A model generated the notes under the pieces. The model was not told the DNA's origin and searched no databases. It saw only the letters and a program-made list of their open reading frames with translations. From positions 102,228-156,511 of the forward strand of contig MNCI01028339.1 in NCBI GenBank assembly GCA_015680685.1: 54,284 nt of DNA. The letters are read 5' to 3'. Made by a program: the position numbers and the translations under genes. The DNA comes from Gnetum montanum. Taxonomy: Eukaryota > Streptophyta > Gnetopsida > Gnetales > Gnetaceae. Positions 34,441 to 46,399 of the stretch are shown here, piece after piece (the stretch's first letter is position 1; every line of letters begins with the position of its first letter).

Positions 34441-35402
34441 TTCAATCTTTTGACCAAGTTTGACCACGTTTTGGGTAGTTTTGACCATGCTTTTCCTTTG
34501 TTCTAGATTTTGCTTATAATTCACCTATAGAACTAGGATTTTAGACCATATTTCATGTTTTTGATCCTAAAGATGACTTCAAATAATGTTGTTATATAAG
34601 GTAAAGTTGTCAAGTCATGATCAAGGTTCCCTCACCAATAGATCATAACCTAGCTGTAAAGTCATGATCAAGGTCGCAATTGATGATGTCAGCATTCTTA
34701 GAATTAGCACATACATGTAAGCAAATTTTTGTAAAGTTATCTTTGGCCTCCAAGTAGCAAAAAATTGCAAAAAATACCCAAGAAAATTTTTTTAGGGCTC
34801 TTTGAATGCCTAAAAACTATAAATTGGTAACTATTGATGTTTTAGCAACTTTACGAGCTCAAAATGACCATGAGAAGGTTATATTCTTCCTTGGTAATAT
34901 TCTACTTGGTAATATTTTAGTAATTTGCAAACATTCATCTACACTCATAATTAGATTTTGATCTTATTTGATACATCAAAACTTTTGGTTTGATAACATT
35001 TATTAACTTATTAATTTATGAACTTAGTTTGGAGTTTTGATATATTTTCTCAAACATGAGATATAGGCTAACGAAGCTTTTGTTTGATAAATATGAGATT
35101 TAGAATTACCAATCATTCAAAATTATATGAATTTTAGATTCATCAACTCCATGTTATATGTAATATCTTATCTCACTAATCATTTAGTTTAGAATTTCTA
35201 ATATCACCTAGGGAATTCTCTATTAGATTTGTTATCTATTAGTTTGGTATTAGTTTGATTTGGCTAATTTGAAATATGTGAGTTTCAAATTCATCAAGAA
35301 TTTGATATATGAAATTTAAACTTATTAATTTAGTAAGAAATGATCTTTAGACTCATCAATATGTGGGTTTAGGCTCATCAAACATTTGCTAACATATGGG
35401 TT
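34441..35402. other. AT-rich stretch with repeated short phrases
   Basis: Contains two diverged copies of an AAGTCATGATCAAGGT phrase (34614 and 34661) and several TTTAGACTCATCAA-like phrases near 35100-35380. No gene recognised. Confidence 0.45.
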
Positions 35403-35407
35403 ATAGA
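35403..35407. repeat. Target-site duplication ATAGA, left of F2 copy 2
   Basis: ATAGA before 35408 recurs exactly at 45216-45220 after the 3' LTR. Confidence 0.9.
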
Positions 35408-36527
35408 TGTTGACCTTTTGGTATGTCAAAACTTGGAAAATGAAGAAAGTGGAAAATGTGCTTATGAAACCTTTTAGGAATTGGAGAAGATTAGAGCATG
35501 ATGAGATCAAGAAAAGCACATGTTGAGACCAAGATGAGATCAAGAAAAGCACATGTTGAGACCAAGATGAGATCTGAGCTATTAATCTAAAGTGACAAAG
35601 TCTTAAGCAAGATTGCAATAGTTGGAAGAATTCACAAGGATGCATGACATCTAGAGTTAAAAGAAGATGTTACGACCACTATCAAGATATCCAAAAGGAA
35701 TAGCAAATATCCCTATTGGAAAATATATATTTTAAGTAAGATTTTCTAGAAAAAACCAAATGTCCCAAGGAAAGTTAAAATGTCCCATGTGAGACATTCA
35801 ACTAAAGTAAGACATCCCACTTGTTAGCATTAGAAAGTTAGTGAGATGTTCCAAGCTCAAATGAGACATATAACTAGTTATTTTCTAGCCATTGTACAAA
35901 CACCAATAGTGATTTGACAAGAATAAATACTACAAAAGAAATAATATCTTTATGAAAATGATAAGCACTATTCATATGAATATTCCCTTCATTATACACA
36001 TATTGTGAATTGATTTCTTCTTCAATTATTTTTCCATTATAAGTTTGGTATTGTAATTATTGAGAGCCTCAAAGAAAGAAATCTATAATTTGAGTACACT
36101 CTCAACTTTATTTTTCTTTCCTTCCTTTGTAAGCCCTATGGAGTTGATGTGCTTCTTAAAGGAAGACGTCTATTGAGCTTGTTAGGACCTTGAGGGATTG
36201 GATGTATTTCTTGAGAGAAAATACCCCTTGTAGAGCTCAAGTTATTGTAAAGGTTGTGGGATCCTTGAAATCACATTTTGAGCTTGTTAAAAGCTTGTGG
36301 GTTTGGGTTTGTTTCTGTGTAAAAACATCCCTTATGGAGCTTAAACTTTGTAAAGATTATGATGTCTTTGAAATCACATTTTTGAAGAAACAAAGTCTAG
36401 AGGTGTGCAAGGATTCTACCCTTTGAGTGTGGACATATAAAACTTGGAAAATCATGTATATTTATGTATATTTTTTATTCTAACTAGTGAAACTTAGTCA
36501 ATCCCCCTTTTATGTTTTCAATCTTTA
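35408..36527 (+). repeat. F2 copy 2 5' LTR
   Basis: 1120 bp starting TGTTGACC. It includes a perfect 33-bp tandem duplication at 35500-35565, absent from the other LTRs. GACATC hexamers are at 35646 and 35811, and an intact GACGTC lies at 36165-36170. Open frames within it (35325-35645 minus, 36190-36426 plus) are LTR sequence. Confidence 0.9.
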
Positions 36528-36529
36528 AG

Positions 36530-36541
36530 TTTTATTAAAGC
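36530..36541 (+). other. Decayed primer-binding site of F2 copy 2
   Basis: TTTTATTAAAGC aligns with TGGTATCAAAGC of copy 1 at the same distance from the LTR end, with three changes. Confidence 0.65.
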
Positions 36542-36702
36542 CAAGGTACTCCTGATTTTAAGTGTAACAACTCAAGAGTAGACGATGGAAGGAACATCAT
36601 ACACCAAACCACCAACGTTCAATGGGATCCATTTCACATAATGGAAGGCTCAAATGCAAGGATTTTTTGAATCTATGCATTTTAAATTTTTGGAATTTAT
36701 CT

Positions 36703-37271
36703 TGTTATGTCCCCATTTCCAAATGATGCTGCTACATAATGAAGATGGTGCCTCTTCATAATAAGTGTTATTGTCATTGTAACAAAACCCAAAAGGGTGA
36801 TTGTAATTGAGACCCAAAAGGGCATATTGTAATAATGGACATGTCTCTTGAGGTAACCTTTGGGGGTTTAACATAAGGAACTTATATCCAAACTTAGAGG
36901 TCATGCTAGCATGGAGTGGCGGAGCCAGGCAAGTCTCAAGAGCTAGGTGAAGTGGGACAAGAAGTGGACTAGCCATCCTTTCCAGTTAGGTTATAATCCT
37001 AACCATGGTGGTAGTGTTGGATTGCCTTTAAGGGATAGATTCCAAAGGAAGAAAACTTCAAGGAGTACTCTCAAAGCATGATCCAAATACACTATTCCAT
37101 ATCAGTAATGCATTCTTTTCTTTCTCTTTCTACCCTTTCTCTATTATTTCCTTTACGTACAATGTTGAATGTTACATATATTTGATGTTTTGTATACTGT
37201 CTTCTTATGCATAATGTCTAATATAACATATATTTGATGTTTTCCATGACATCTAAAAATAGAATGTCATA
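36703..37271 (+). repeat. S element 5' LTR
   Basis: 569 bp, TGTTATGTCCCC...AATGTCATA, matching solo LTRs A, B and D along its length. The open frame on its minus strand (36650-36976) is not a gene. Confidence 0.9.
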
Positions 37272-37273
37272 AT

Positions 37274-37285
37274 TGGTATTGGAGC
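37274..37285 (+). other. Primer-binding site of the S element, tRNA-iMet type
   Basis: TGGTATTGGAGC has two mismatches to TGGTATCAGAGC and lies two bases after the LTR. Confidence 0.85.
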
Positions 37286-38898
37286 AAACCATGACCCAAG
37301 GACCATTTAGAACCATGGATTAACTACAACATGAATCTAATGATGAACCATGAAGCCAAAACACAAGGAAAATCATTGATCATCCCTGGATGCACCATAT
37401 GTCTAAGATATTCCACCAACCAAAAAAAACTTCTTTCATGGATATCATTGATTGATGAAGATCTGACTACACCTCATCAAGATTCATCAATGGCAAAAGA
37501 TGTTGGTTAGACAAGGATACACTGGTCTAGGTAACTCTTAACCATCTTTATACTATAAATATTAATTGATTAAGGTCATTGTTAAGCTTCTCTCAAAATG
37601 TTAGTAACCATGAATTAAATTGATCTTGTTATTGAAACTCATTTTCCTAAGAAACTTAAAGTCATTTATAAGTCATCGTGTCTTCCATATATTAGCTTAG
37701 TAATGTCATTTTGATAGAATAAGCTAGTTCAAATATTTTAAAATCTTGAAAATTCAACTTTTTTTCAAACCCTAAAACTATGTCTAATGCATAATACTCA
37801 TTGAGATGATTCCAATGGTACAAATTTCATCTTGATTAGACTTATGATTTGAGAGATATTGTTGTTTTAAGTTTCTTGTTATGGGTGCATTAAAATAATA
37901 TTAAAATATTAAGTTATTATTTTAAATATTAAAAAAAGAGTCAAAATTTTAGGATCAAAAATCAACTTGGAATTTCCATTTACCCATACCAAACCCTTAG
38001 CCTATCATTGGCTAATCCACCACGTCAAGTGCTAAGCTAAGGTTAAATAAAATAATTATAAAAAGTTAAAAAAAAAAAGAAAATGAAAAAGGCAAGAAGA
38101 GTAGGAGGTCATGGTTTCAAACCTAGGCATCCTCTCTAACTTAAAATATTTTATAATATATATACATGTATATATATGTATGTATGTATAAAATAAAATA
38201 AAATTAAAATTAAATAAAAAAAATTCAAGGCATGCTAACCCTGCAAGGGCCACATAGCCCTAAGTAGGGTTGCATTGGTTCTATAAGGGTAGCACAACCA
38301 TTATTTTGGGGCCCACACTACCATCACCCACCTTCAAGGCCATTGTTCTCTACTACCTTATCGCCCACCATGTCACCTCCCCTCCACCATCTCCACTGTT
38401 GCTATGCAAAACCTCATCTACTATAGCCTTGCCATAATCCATCACCACCAACCATAGCTCACCATTACCAAACACCACAGACTTTATGTCTTGCCTTTGC
38501 CAACACCTGCATGAAATCCTCCACTATCATGCAATCCCAGTCCACCATCCTTGCCTCTACCCTATCGTTGTATGCTCTCCTACCCTCGTGTAGGGTGGGT
38601 GGGAAGGGATAGAGATACAACCTATGTTGCTAGCCCATGATGCTAATGTAGCAAGGCCTATCACTACCATTTACCCTTGCTAATGCCTACTATCCTACAA
38701 CCTTTGCAACCCATGATCTACACTAGCATTGTTGCTTCATCCCCTCTATGCCACTAGTCCACCTTGCCACTTCTCCTTCATTGCATACCACCTATAGCTA
38801 GACACCACTACCAAAAGCCCACTACAGAAACCCTCATTGCAAAAACCATTTGCTACCGACACTCTTTATAGCAATGTTGTGGCCTATCCTAATGGTTG
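37286..38898 (+). other. S element internal region, no recognisable retroelement gene
   Basis: The first part is AT-rich. A TATATGTATG microsatellite lies at about 38155-38190. From about 38270 to 38890 the composition changes to C-rich (many CCACCA, CCTACC and CACCAT words) with broken Pro/His/Leu-rich readings, unlike anything else in the window. That part could be captured host sequence. Confidence 0.5.
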
Positions 38899-39268
38899 GC
38901 TAGGCATGGAGTGGTAGAGTTGGCATAGGCAAGTCACAAGAGCCAAATAAAGTGAGACAAGAAGTAAACTGGCCATCCCTTCTAGCCAGGTTATAGTCCT
39001 AACTGTGATGGTAGTGCTAAATTACCTCTAAGAGATAGATTCCAAAGGAGGAAAATCCCAAGGAACACTCTCGGAGCACAATTCAAATACACTATTCCAT
39101 ATCAATAAAGCATGTTTTCTCTCTTTTTGCACTTTCTCTATTATTTCCTTTACGTATAATGTTGAATGTTACTTATATTTGAAATTTTTTATATTATCTT
39201 CTTATGCATAATGTCTAATATAACGTATATTTGATGCTTGCCATGACATTTGGGAATAGGATGTCATA
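38899..39268 (+). repeat. S element 3' LTR, 5'-truncated
   Basis: About 370 bp matching the last two thirds of the S LTR (from GGCATGGAGTGG on), ending GGATGTCATA. The first 200 bp and the PPT are missing. Confidence 0.85.
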
Positions 39269-41126
39269 CATCCTAAAGGGATATACACCATCCATCGACA
39301 GTACTACAAGTGCTACAAAGCCAAGAAGAAAGTGGACTCAAGATAAAAGAGATAAGTTTATGTTTGTTTCCAAAGCTAGAAATTATCTTTATTATGCTTT
39401 AAGTAAATCTAAGTTGAATAGAGTAGCTAAGTGAAAAATACTAAAGGTATTTGGGAGATTCTAGAAGCTACTTATGAAGGTACATCTGTTGTTAAATAAT
39501 CCAATCTTTCTATTTTTACAAAGTGAATATGATAAATTAAAACTAAAATAAGAGAAGATCAAAATTAATTTTCTATATAAAATGACTTATTTGTAGTTAT
39601 TATAGGAATAAGAAAGGATTTACCCAAAAATAATGTGATTATCAAATGATTAGAACATTGTAGCCTAAATTTTAACCCAAAGTAACAACCATGGAAGAGA
39701 TCAAGGATTTCTTAGTCTTGAAGTTTGAAGAGCTTCAAAGTGCACTCATAGCTTATGAGATGAATCTCATAAGTGAATTTGAAATCAAAGAAAAACCAAT
39801 TACTCTCAAAAGCTCATCAAAGAAGAAAAAGTCATTTGAGTATGAAGTAAATAGTGAAAATGAATTAGTTCTTTTGTCAAGAAGAGTTCAAAGACTACTC
39901 GCATGAAAAAGAAAGAGCTTCAATCAAAATAACATAAAAGGTAAAGAAAGAGGTAAAAATTTTAAAAATTCTAATCTTGATGCATCTTCTATTAAATGTT
40001 GGATTTATGGTGGTAGAGGCCATGTGGCCTCCGAATATTCAAGTGTTGGTAGGTTACCAAAGAAGAATCCATCTAAAGATGAAAAGAAAGAAAAAAAATT
40101 GTACTTGAGCTAGGATGAGGACTATAGTAAAGATGAAATAGATGACATCTCTACAAGGTCACATCTTATTTTTATGACCCTTACTCATGAAGATCCTACA
40201 GTGAAAACTAAAGAATCTGAAGGTATTCTTGAGAAAAGGTATGATTTATTATGCAATGAAATTATCTCCTTTTAGAGTCTATGTATTAATATTAAAAATT
40301 CCCTAATCAATAAAGAATTACAATTATCTCAACTTAATAAAAAATGCTTAGTTCTCACAAAGGAAAGCTCAAATCTAAGGGCTAAGAATCAAAGACAGAC
40401 ATTTCCCATAAGCAAATTGTCAAAGAGCTTGCAAATACAAAGCTTATCAATGAAAGACTTTGAAAAAGGAAATAGACTCTACAAATTATTTTGGGATAAG
40501 GAAGAAATACAAATGACAAGAGTGAATTTAAAATTCACTCACAAAATGAGGCAACCTCAAGTACTTCACCTAAATGGAAGTATACACCAAGGTTTGATCA
40601 TCTTGCCCAAGTAAGAAAAAAATTAGGTATTATTATTGTGGAAAGCATGGGCATAAAAAATCAAGTTGTTGATTAAAAATTAAATATTATAAGATTACTC
40701 CTTGTTCTTATCAAAATATGCCTAAAAAATGTCTTGAAGTTAAGAAGGTTTGGAGAGTTAAGTTAGAGAAGAAAGAAGAAAGGACAAGTACTCATGTTTT
40801 CATCAAAATAAAAGGAACTTCACAAGAAAGGATTGGATATCTAGGAAGAAAAAAAAATTTAATTATTACAAAGTAGGGACTTTGAAGAGAGAACCTCATC
40901 ATAAATCTACTTAAGAGAAGAATCTTCCTAAACATAATCAAGGTAAGTATGGATAAGTATCAATAAGTATTTTTCCTTGACTTTTATTATGTTAGTTTTA
41001 GCACTTTTTTTATGATTATCCTTGGTAGCATCCCTTGAAAAATCCTTCTACCTCTCATCATAATCAACCATTCTTAGTTTCTTGAAAGAAATGCACTTAA
41101 ACTTAGGACATTCCACTATTTCATGA

Positions 41127-41200
41127 GATGTCTCACATAAGACATCCCATGCAAAATTAAGTTGTCTCATTATGTTCATTCATGACTCGAATGAGACATC
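41127..41200. promoter_or_regulatory. GACATC/GATGTC cluster upstream of F2 accessory ORF (copy 2)
   Basis: GATGTC at 41127 and GACATC at 41141 and 41195, all within 75 bp and about 110-180 bp before the accessory ORF. This is the same relative place as the cluster at 12295-12467 in copy 1. Confidence 0.4.
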
Positions 41201-41307
41201 CCACTTTTTCTTGGGATGTTCCAACCATGGTATTAATCTAATCAATAATATCATCTTTTTAAATCAAATGGTCATTTTTTTTATTTTCTCATTCTACTTC
41301 AAGCATC

Positions 41308-43010
41308 ATGCATCCAAGCGTAATCAACTAAGGCCTTATCTTTGCTACAAATCCACTTCATTTAGCCCAAATCCATGATGCACAAGAAGATTGGAACTTC
41401 AAGGCTACCTTCTTGCAAGTCCAAAGGTACTAAAGGTGAATCTACAAGTCGTTCTAACTCATATGAACCATAGTTTTGTGTAACAGATGCCCAACATAGA
41501 TTTGAGGTAACATGTTCAATATCTATTATTAGTGAAGGGAATCTATGCTTTTCGCAATGCCATCAACAAGCACTAATGGATTATTTTAAAGTAATTAGAT
41601 AGGTTTCCATTATTTTTATGTCCTATTACATACCAAAAGTTTTGATTAGAGAATTTTATAGTAATCTTGTAATTACAAATGCTACTGTTGGGGCTTTTCC
41701 ATCTATTATTGGGAATATTGCACTTGAAATTTCTCTACAAATTGTGAATGCTCTACTTGGGATTTCGTTGAGTTGTTATTTATTCTATGAATGAAAGTTT
41801 TACTAATGAAATTATTTTAGTGTCTCATGATGAGTTCGGTGATGCTAGATTTGGTAGCTCTATTTTCTTAACAAGTGGAAAAGTATATAGATGATAGATA
41901 TCATAGGATGCTTTCACCCTCTTCCCCATTGTTATGTATAATACCATTATAAAAGGAGGAACTTACAATTATTTGATACCATCTCAAGCTTTTTTTCTAT
42001 ATTGTCTACCAACTAGGTCGTTGATAGATTTGGGTCACAACATTTGCAAAGATATGCTAGGGAAGTTTACCCATGAAAGGATTTATGGACATCCTCTTAT
42101 CATCAGCCTACTAATTTACTAGGAATGTGTTCCTATTTTGGATTTTCATTTTGTTAAAAGGAAGAGAATTTTTTTCAAGGTTTTCTAGAAAATAAGTACA
42201 ATTCTTTCTAATACTAAAGTTCTAGTTCCTTCTAAGGTATGCAGGAAGTAGGTAACATCTTCACCTAGGACCTCTCCTTAGCTAAGGAGGTTTAAGTCTA
42301 TGAATACATAGGTGAAGTCTTTCTTGAAGAAGGTCCTAAAGTCCATTACAAAAACCTTGGGGAAGATTGAATAGAATCTCTCTTACCTTCATAAGAGAAT
42401 GAACACATAAAGCCTTCCCCCTTCTCTAGATGATCAGCAGTTTGAGGAGATCACTACTCCTCATTGTATAAATAGTAATGAAGATACACTAGCCCTATCC
42501 AGACATTCCAAAGTAGTTGGGCCATCATGAGGATATGATTTAGGAAATGCATCATGCTTAGAGGATGTGGCACCACCACCAACTCATGCCTAGGGGGAGC
42601 CCTTTCCTTACAATGAGCATCTTAGACCAAGTATATTTTTGTAGTGGGAGTCTTCTTAAAGACTCTCCAAATGTTTCTACAGTAATGATGTTCCATAGTC
42701 TTTTGGGTAGTAGATGATGGAGAGTATTTTTTGTATAATGGCTCAATGGGAGCAAGCATCTCCCAAGACATACTAGTGTAAGGACACTTCATCATCTTTA
42801 AGGCAGGATTCATTTCACTCCCCTTCATCCTCTTAATTTTAGGTAAAGCTTCAATACTAACAATCTTCTATTGCAGTATCTTCTTCTAATGATGATAAGC
42901 AGCATATCTCCCATTATACCACTAGTAGTGATGATGATGAGGATGACACATATAAGGGCACACATGTAGCATTAAACTCTAATGTTGATGATAAGGAAAA
43001 TAGTGGTTAG
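41308..43010 (+). pseudogene. F2 accessory ORF, copy 2 (plant transposon-associated domain)
   Basis: Starts around 41308 or 41377 and ends at TAG 43008-43010. Blocks in order are a Lys/Ser-rich N-terminus, FEVTCSISIIS and LCFSQCHQQALMDYF, then LIREFYSN (41643), NIALEISLQIVNALLGIS (41710), YNTIIKGGTYNYL, AFFLYCLPTRSLIDLGHNIC, and ERIYGHPLIISLLIY (best open part 41934-42122). The acidic tail has SSDDDEDD (about 42928). All blocks are shared with copy 1 (10492-12174), with different stops and frameshifts. The order resembles the plant 'putative plant transposon protein' family and the F1 accessory ORF. Role unknown; it occupies the place of pol. Confidence 0.65.
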
Positions 43011-43415
43011 GGATGTCTCATGATCTCCTCCTTTTAGAAAGGAGAAGAGTTTTTGTGGTATTTGATGGTTGTTAAGATCTCCTATCATGTTTAGATGATA
43101 TTTATTATTTAAAATCATGTTATGTATTTTGGCTTGATATATGGTATACTTTTAGAGACGATTTATGAGGTGTTTAGTGTATGTTGCCTATATTTTGGAT
43201 AGCCATGCTTTTACATTTATTGATTATATATGAAATTTGGAAAGGATTGGGTAGTTATTGATATAACCATTTCTTGTATTGTCCTTTGTAATCATGGGTA
43301 ATGGATATATGTCCATTAACTACTTTTTATCTCATTTTTCATTCTTTCTACCATAAAATTACTTTTAGATATATATACACACATACACAAATATTTTTCA
43401 CTTTAATTACTTGTC
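43011..43415 (+). other. 3' untranslated part of F2 copy 2
   Basis: AT-rich spacer after the accessory ORF with no coding remnant. It is continued beyond the S solo LTR to the PPT at 44074. Confidence 0.5.
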
Positions 43416-43420
43416 ATATG

Positions 43421-44028
43421 TGTGACATCCCATTCCCGAATGTCATGGAAAACGTCAAATACATGATATATTAGACATTATGCATACAAAGAAAATATAC
43501 CAATGCAAAATATAAGTGATATTTAGCATTATGTATAAAGGAAATAATAGGAAAAATGCAAAAAAGAAAAGAAAAGAATGCTTTATTAATATGGAAAAGT
43601 GTATCTGGATCATGCTCTGAGAGTGTGTTCCTTGTGGTTCTCTTCCTTTGGCATCTATCCCTTAGAGGCAATCCAACACTGCGATCACGGTTAGGCCTAT
43701 AACCTAGCCAGAAGGGATGGCCAGTCCACTTCCTGTCCTGCTTCACCCAGCTTCCTGTGACTTTCCTATACCAGCTTTGTCACTCCACGACTTACTTGTA
43801 CTAGCATCACCATTCCCATGCTAGCATGACTTCTAACCCTAGGTATAAATGCCTTTGGTAAAACCCCCAAAGGTTACCTCAAGAGACACATCCATTATTA
43901 CAACATGTCCTTTCGAGTCTTAATCACAACTATCCTTTTAGGTCTTGTTAAGATAATAATAACATTTTTTTATGAAGAAACACCATCTTCATTAGTTAGC
44001 AGCATCATTTGGAAATGGGGATGTGACA
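43421..44028 (-). repeat. S-family solo LTR D, inserted in F2 copy 2
   Basis: This 608-bp LTR on the minus strand has the canonical ends TGTCACATCCC and GGGATGTCACA, the best preserved in the window. It has perfect ATATG duplications at 43416-43420 and 44029-44033. Open frames at 43471-43746 and 43905-44093 are LTR sequence. Confidence 0.94.
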
Positions 44029-44073
44029 ATATGATGCTATGGTATTCCATTTTCTCAAGTTTTGAACATCACC

Positions 44074-44087
44074 AAAAAGGGGAAGAT
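44074..44087 (+). other. Polypurine tract of F2 copy 2
   Basis: AAAAAGGGGAAGAT directly before the LTR start TGTTGACA. Confidence 0.85.
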
Positions 44088-45215
44088 TGTTGACATTTAG
44101 GTAGGTCAAAATATTGGAAAATGAAGAAAGTAAAAAATTTTCTTGTGAAATCTTATAGGACTTGAAAAAGATAAGAGCATGGTGAGATCAAAATAAAGAG
44201 AATGTTGAGACCAAGATAAAGATATTGTTGAGATCAAGATGAAACCTAAGCTATCAATTTGAAGTGACAAAGTCTCAACTAGGATTGTAAGAGTTTGAAG
44301 AAGTTACAAGAATGAATGACATCTAGAGTCAAAAGAAGATGTTCTAATAACTATCTAGACATCCCAAAGAAATAGGATATGTCCCTATTCAAAATTATAG
44401 ATTTCAAGTGAGAAATCCCACAGAAATAATAGAAAACCTATGAAAACTTGAGAAATCCCAATCCAGACATCCCATGTTAGATGTCCCAACAAAGTAAGAC
44501 ATCTCACCTATAAGCATCAAAAAGTTAGTAAGACATCCCAAGCTCGAATGAGAAATTCCAACTAGCTATTTTTTAGCTGTTTTACAAACACTAATAGTCA
44601 TTTGACAAGGATAAAGGCTATAAAAGAAATAATATCTTTATGGAAAGAATAAGCATTATTCACATGAATATTCCCTTCAATTTACACATCTTGTGAATGG
44701 ATTTGTTCTTAAACTCTTTATCTATTGTGGGTTTGGTATTGTAATTATTGAGAGCTTCAAGGCAAGGAATCAATAATTTGAGTACATTTTCTTCTTTATT
44801 TTTCTTTTCTCCCTTTGTAAGCTCTATAGGGTTGATGTTCTTCTTACGGGAAGGCATCTATTGAGCCTATTGGAAGCTTGAGGAGTTGGATGTATTTCTT
44901 GAGAGAAAACACCTCATGCATAGCTCAAGTTATTATAAAGGTTATGAGATCCTTGAAATCATATATTCATCTTTTTGGGACCTTGTAGGGTTAGATGTGT
45001 TTCTATGTAAAAACACCTCTTGTGGAGCTCAAACTTTTTAAAGGTTATGATATCCTTGAAATCACATTTATAAAGAAACAAAATTCAAAAGTGTGCAAGG
45101 ATTCTACCATTCAAGTGTGGACATACCTAGGTTGGAAAACCATGTACATGTTTTTGTATTCTTAATTCTAATTGGTGGAACTTATTCAACCCCCCTTCTA
45201 AGTTCTTAGTCTTCA
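44088..45215 (+). repeat. F2 copy 2 3' LTR
   Basis: 1128 bp, followed by the TSD ATAGA. GACATC/GATGTC hexamers lie at 44318, 44358, 44466, 44480, 44498 and 44532, a cluster of six in 220 bp. Confidence 0.9.
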
Positions 45216-45220
45216 ATAGA

Positions 45221-46157
45221 CTCACCAATTTTGTCATGTATTAGACTAATGGATGGTGGTGGATTCTCTTTGATTATTTTTCTTATCTATCTAAGTTCTA
45301 TTTATTTGATATATTAGTTTGGTTTGTATTTTTTATACTAACATTTGGTTGTAGCTAACCTATATGTGTGATCATCTATCTACTTAATGCATCTAACCAA
45401 ATCCATAAGGGAGTATTTGTTAGTTTTGTTTATTCTACACAATCATAGAACTAATTCCCTTGGTTTTTGTGATTTCAAGTGAACATATTAGCTTAGATGA
45501 TGAGGACTTACAAGATAATGTTTATGATTAATTCCTATTTAAGACTTTTGATTGTGATTATGATTTGTGTTTAAGTTGGATTCTATATTGTAATGTTTAG
45601 CTAGAATTATAAATTTGGTATTGATTATGGAACTTGTATTATGTTTTTCTTATTTTTAGTATAGGAAAACTATTTTTTGGATGATTGTTACATTACATTT
45701 CAATTTACATATATTTTTTCCATTTGTTTAGGTAGTGTAAGTGTCCAATGCCTATTATATGTAACTACAGTTGAACCTTCATATTTTTCTCATGTTGTTT
45801 CATTCTAATGTTATGATTATTAATATCATAGTTTAGTTTTCATTATTAACTTTTTACACCACTATAATTATTAACTTCTATCTTGGATAAATAGGTTATG
45901 CCTTTCTTTGATAGTAAATAGATAAGATTTGGCACACACGAGGCTATTGCCATTATTTCTATCATGTTTTACATTTTTTTGCATATTTTTTCTTGCACCT
46001 ATACACCTATTGATGAATGTCGACTACTTTACCTCTCATGTTTTTCTTTTCATCCATTTAATTTTAATTAGTAGTATTTTATTTTTTCTTTCATATTTAG
46101 ATATCTATATAAGTAATGCCTTTCTAGCATAAGCTTGGTTAGCATGATATTCCAAGA
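45221..46157 (+). other. AT-rich stretch, possibly a decayed LTR
   Basis: No gene is recognised. Because a PBS-like sequence follows at 46158 and Ty3 gag-pol remnants begin soon after, part of this may be the 5' LTR of that element, but I cannot place its start and no partner LTR is in the window. Confidence 0.3.
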
Positions 46158-46169
46158 TGGTATGAGAGT
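46158..46169 (+). other. Possible primer-binding site, tRNA-iMet type
   Basis: TGGTATGAGAGT matches TGGTATCAGAGC at 10 of 12 positions and lies upstream of the chromovirus-like gag. Confidence 0.4.
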
Positions 46170-46399
46170 TATTGATTTAATAAGTATTCTTATATTTTTG
46201 GTATAGTATGTTTTCAAAAAGGATTTTTGAGATCCCAAGTGGCTAAATACATATCAAACTAGTGGGAAAGTCTCTCAAAATGATGTGATGAAGGATATGT
46301 TTACTTATCTAAGTAGTTATAATTATTCCAATACTTGGAACATTGGTTAGTATCAACATGATCATTCCAACACTAGTGGAAAGAGGCTCAATGAGTAAG

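Larger units (their letters stand above)
36703..39268 (+). mobile_element. Nested S-family element with both LTRs
   Basis: The 5' LTR is 36703-37271, followed by an iMet-type PBS at 37274-37285, about 1.6 kb of internal DNA, and a truncated 3' LTR at 38899-39268. It splits F2 gag at a point where the Gag reading rejoins across it. Flanking pentamers TATCT (36698-36702) and CATCC (39269-39273) differ by two C/T changes, fitting a decayed TSD. The internal part encodes no recognisable Gag or Pol, so it looks non-autonomous. The solo LTRs A, B and D belong to this family. Confidence 0.8.
36587..40770 (+). pseudogene. F2 gag, copy 2 (Copia type), split by a nested S element
   Basis: ATG 36587 starts MEGTSYTKPPTFNG and, after one TAA, WKAQMQGFFESM. 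The reading stops at 36702 where the S element is inserted and resumes at 39269 with LKGYTPSIDS, KWTQDKRDKF and YYALSKSKLN. Then come MEEIKDFLVLKFEELQSA (39691), a CCHC knuckle with two Cys changed to Tyr (near 39991-40035), and a coiled-coil-like stretch. A second knuckle follows, YYYCGKHGHKKSSC (about 40624-40665), with the first Cys lost, and finally VKKVWRVKLEKKE. Several stops and frame changes occur. Copy 1 gives the same blocks on the minus strand. It would have been the particle protein. Confidence 0.85.
35408..45215 (+). mobile_element. F2 copy 2: non-autonomous Copia-type element with nested S insertions
   Basis: Order on the plus strand: 5' LTR 35408-36527, decayed PBS 36530-36541, gag from 36587, accessory ORF about 41308-43010, PPT 44074-44087 and 3' LTR 44088-45215, with perfect ATAGA duplications outside. 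Two later insertions enlarge it: a two-LTR S element at 36703-39268 inside gag and an S solo LTR at 43421-44028. Without them it is about 6.6 kb, like copy 1 (about 6.45 kb). The two copies have different target sites and opposite orientation, so they inserted independently. Neither has pol. Confidence 0.9.

Noticed and set aside
43471-43746. 91-codon minus-strand frame as a gene
   Set aside because: It is read from the S solo LTR D; the equivalent positions of the other S LTRs are interrupted.
9093-45215. The two F2 copies as arms of one large inverted duplication
   Set aside because: They have different target duplications (GTCTT and ATAGA), unrelated flanks and different nested insertions, so they are independent insertions.
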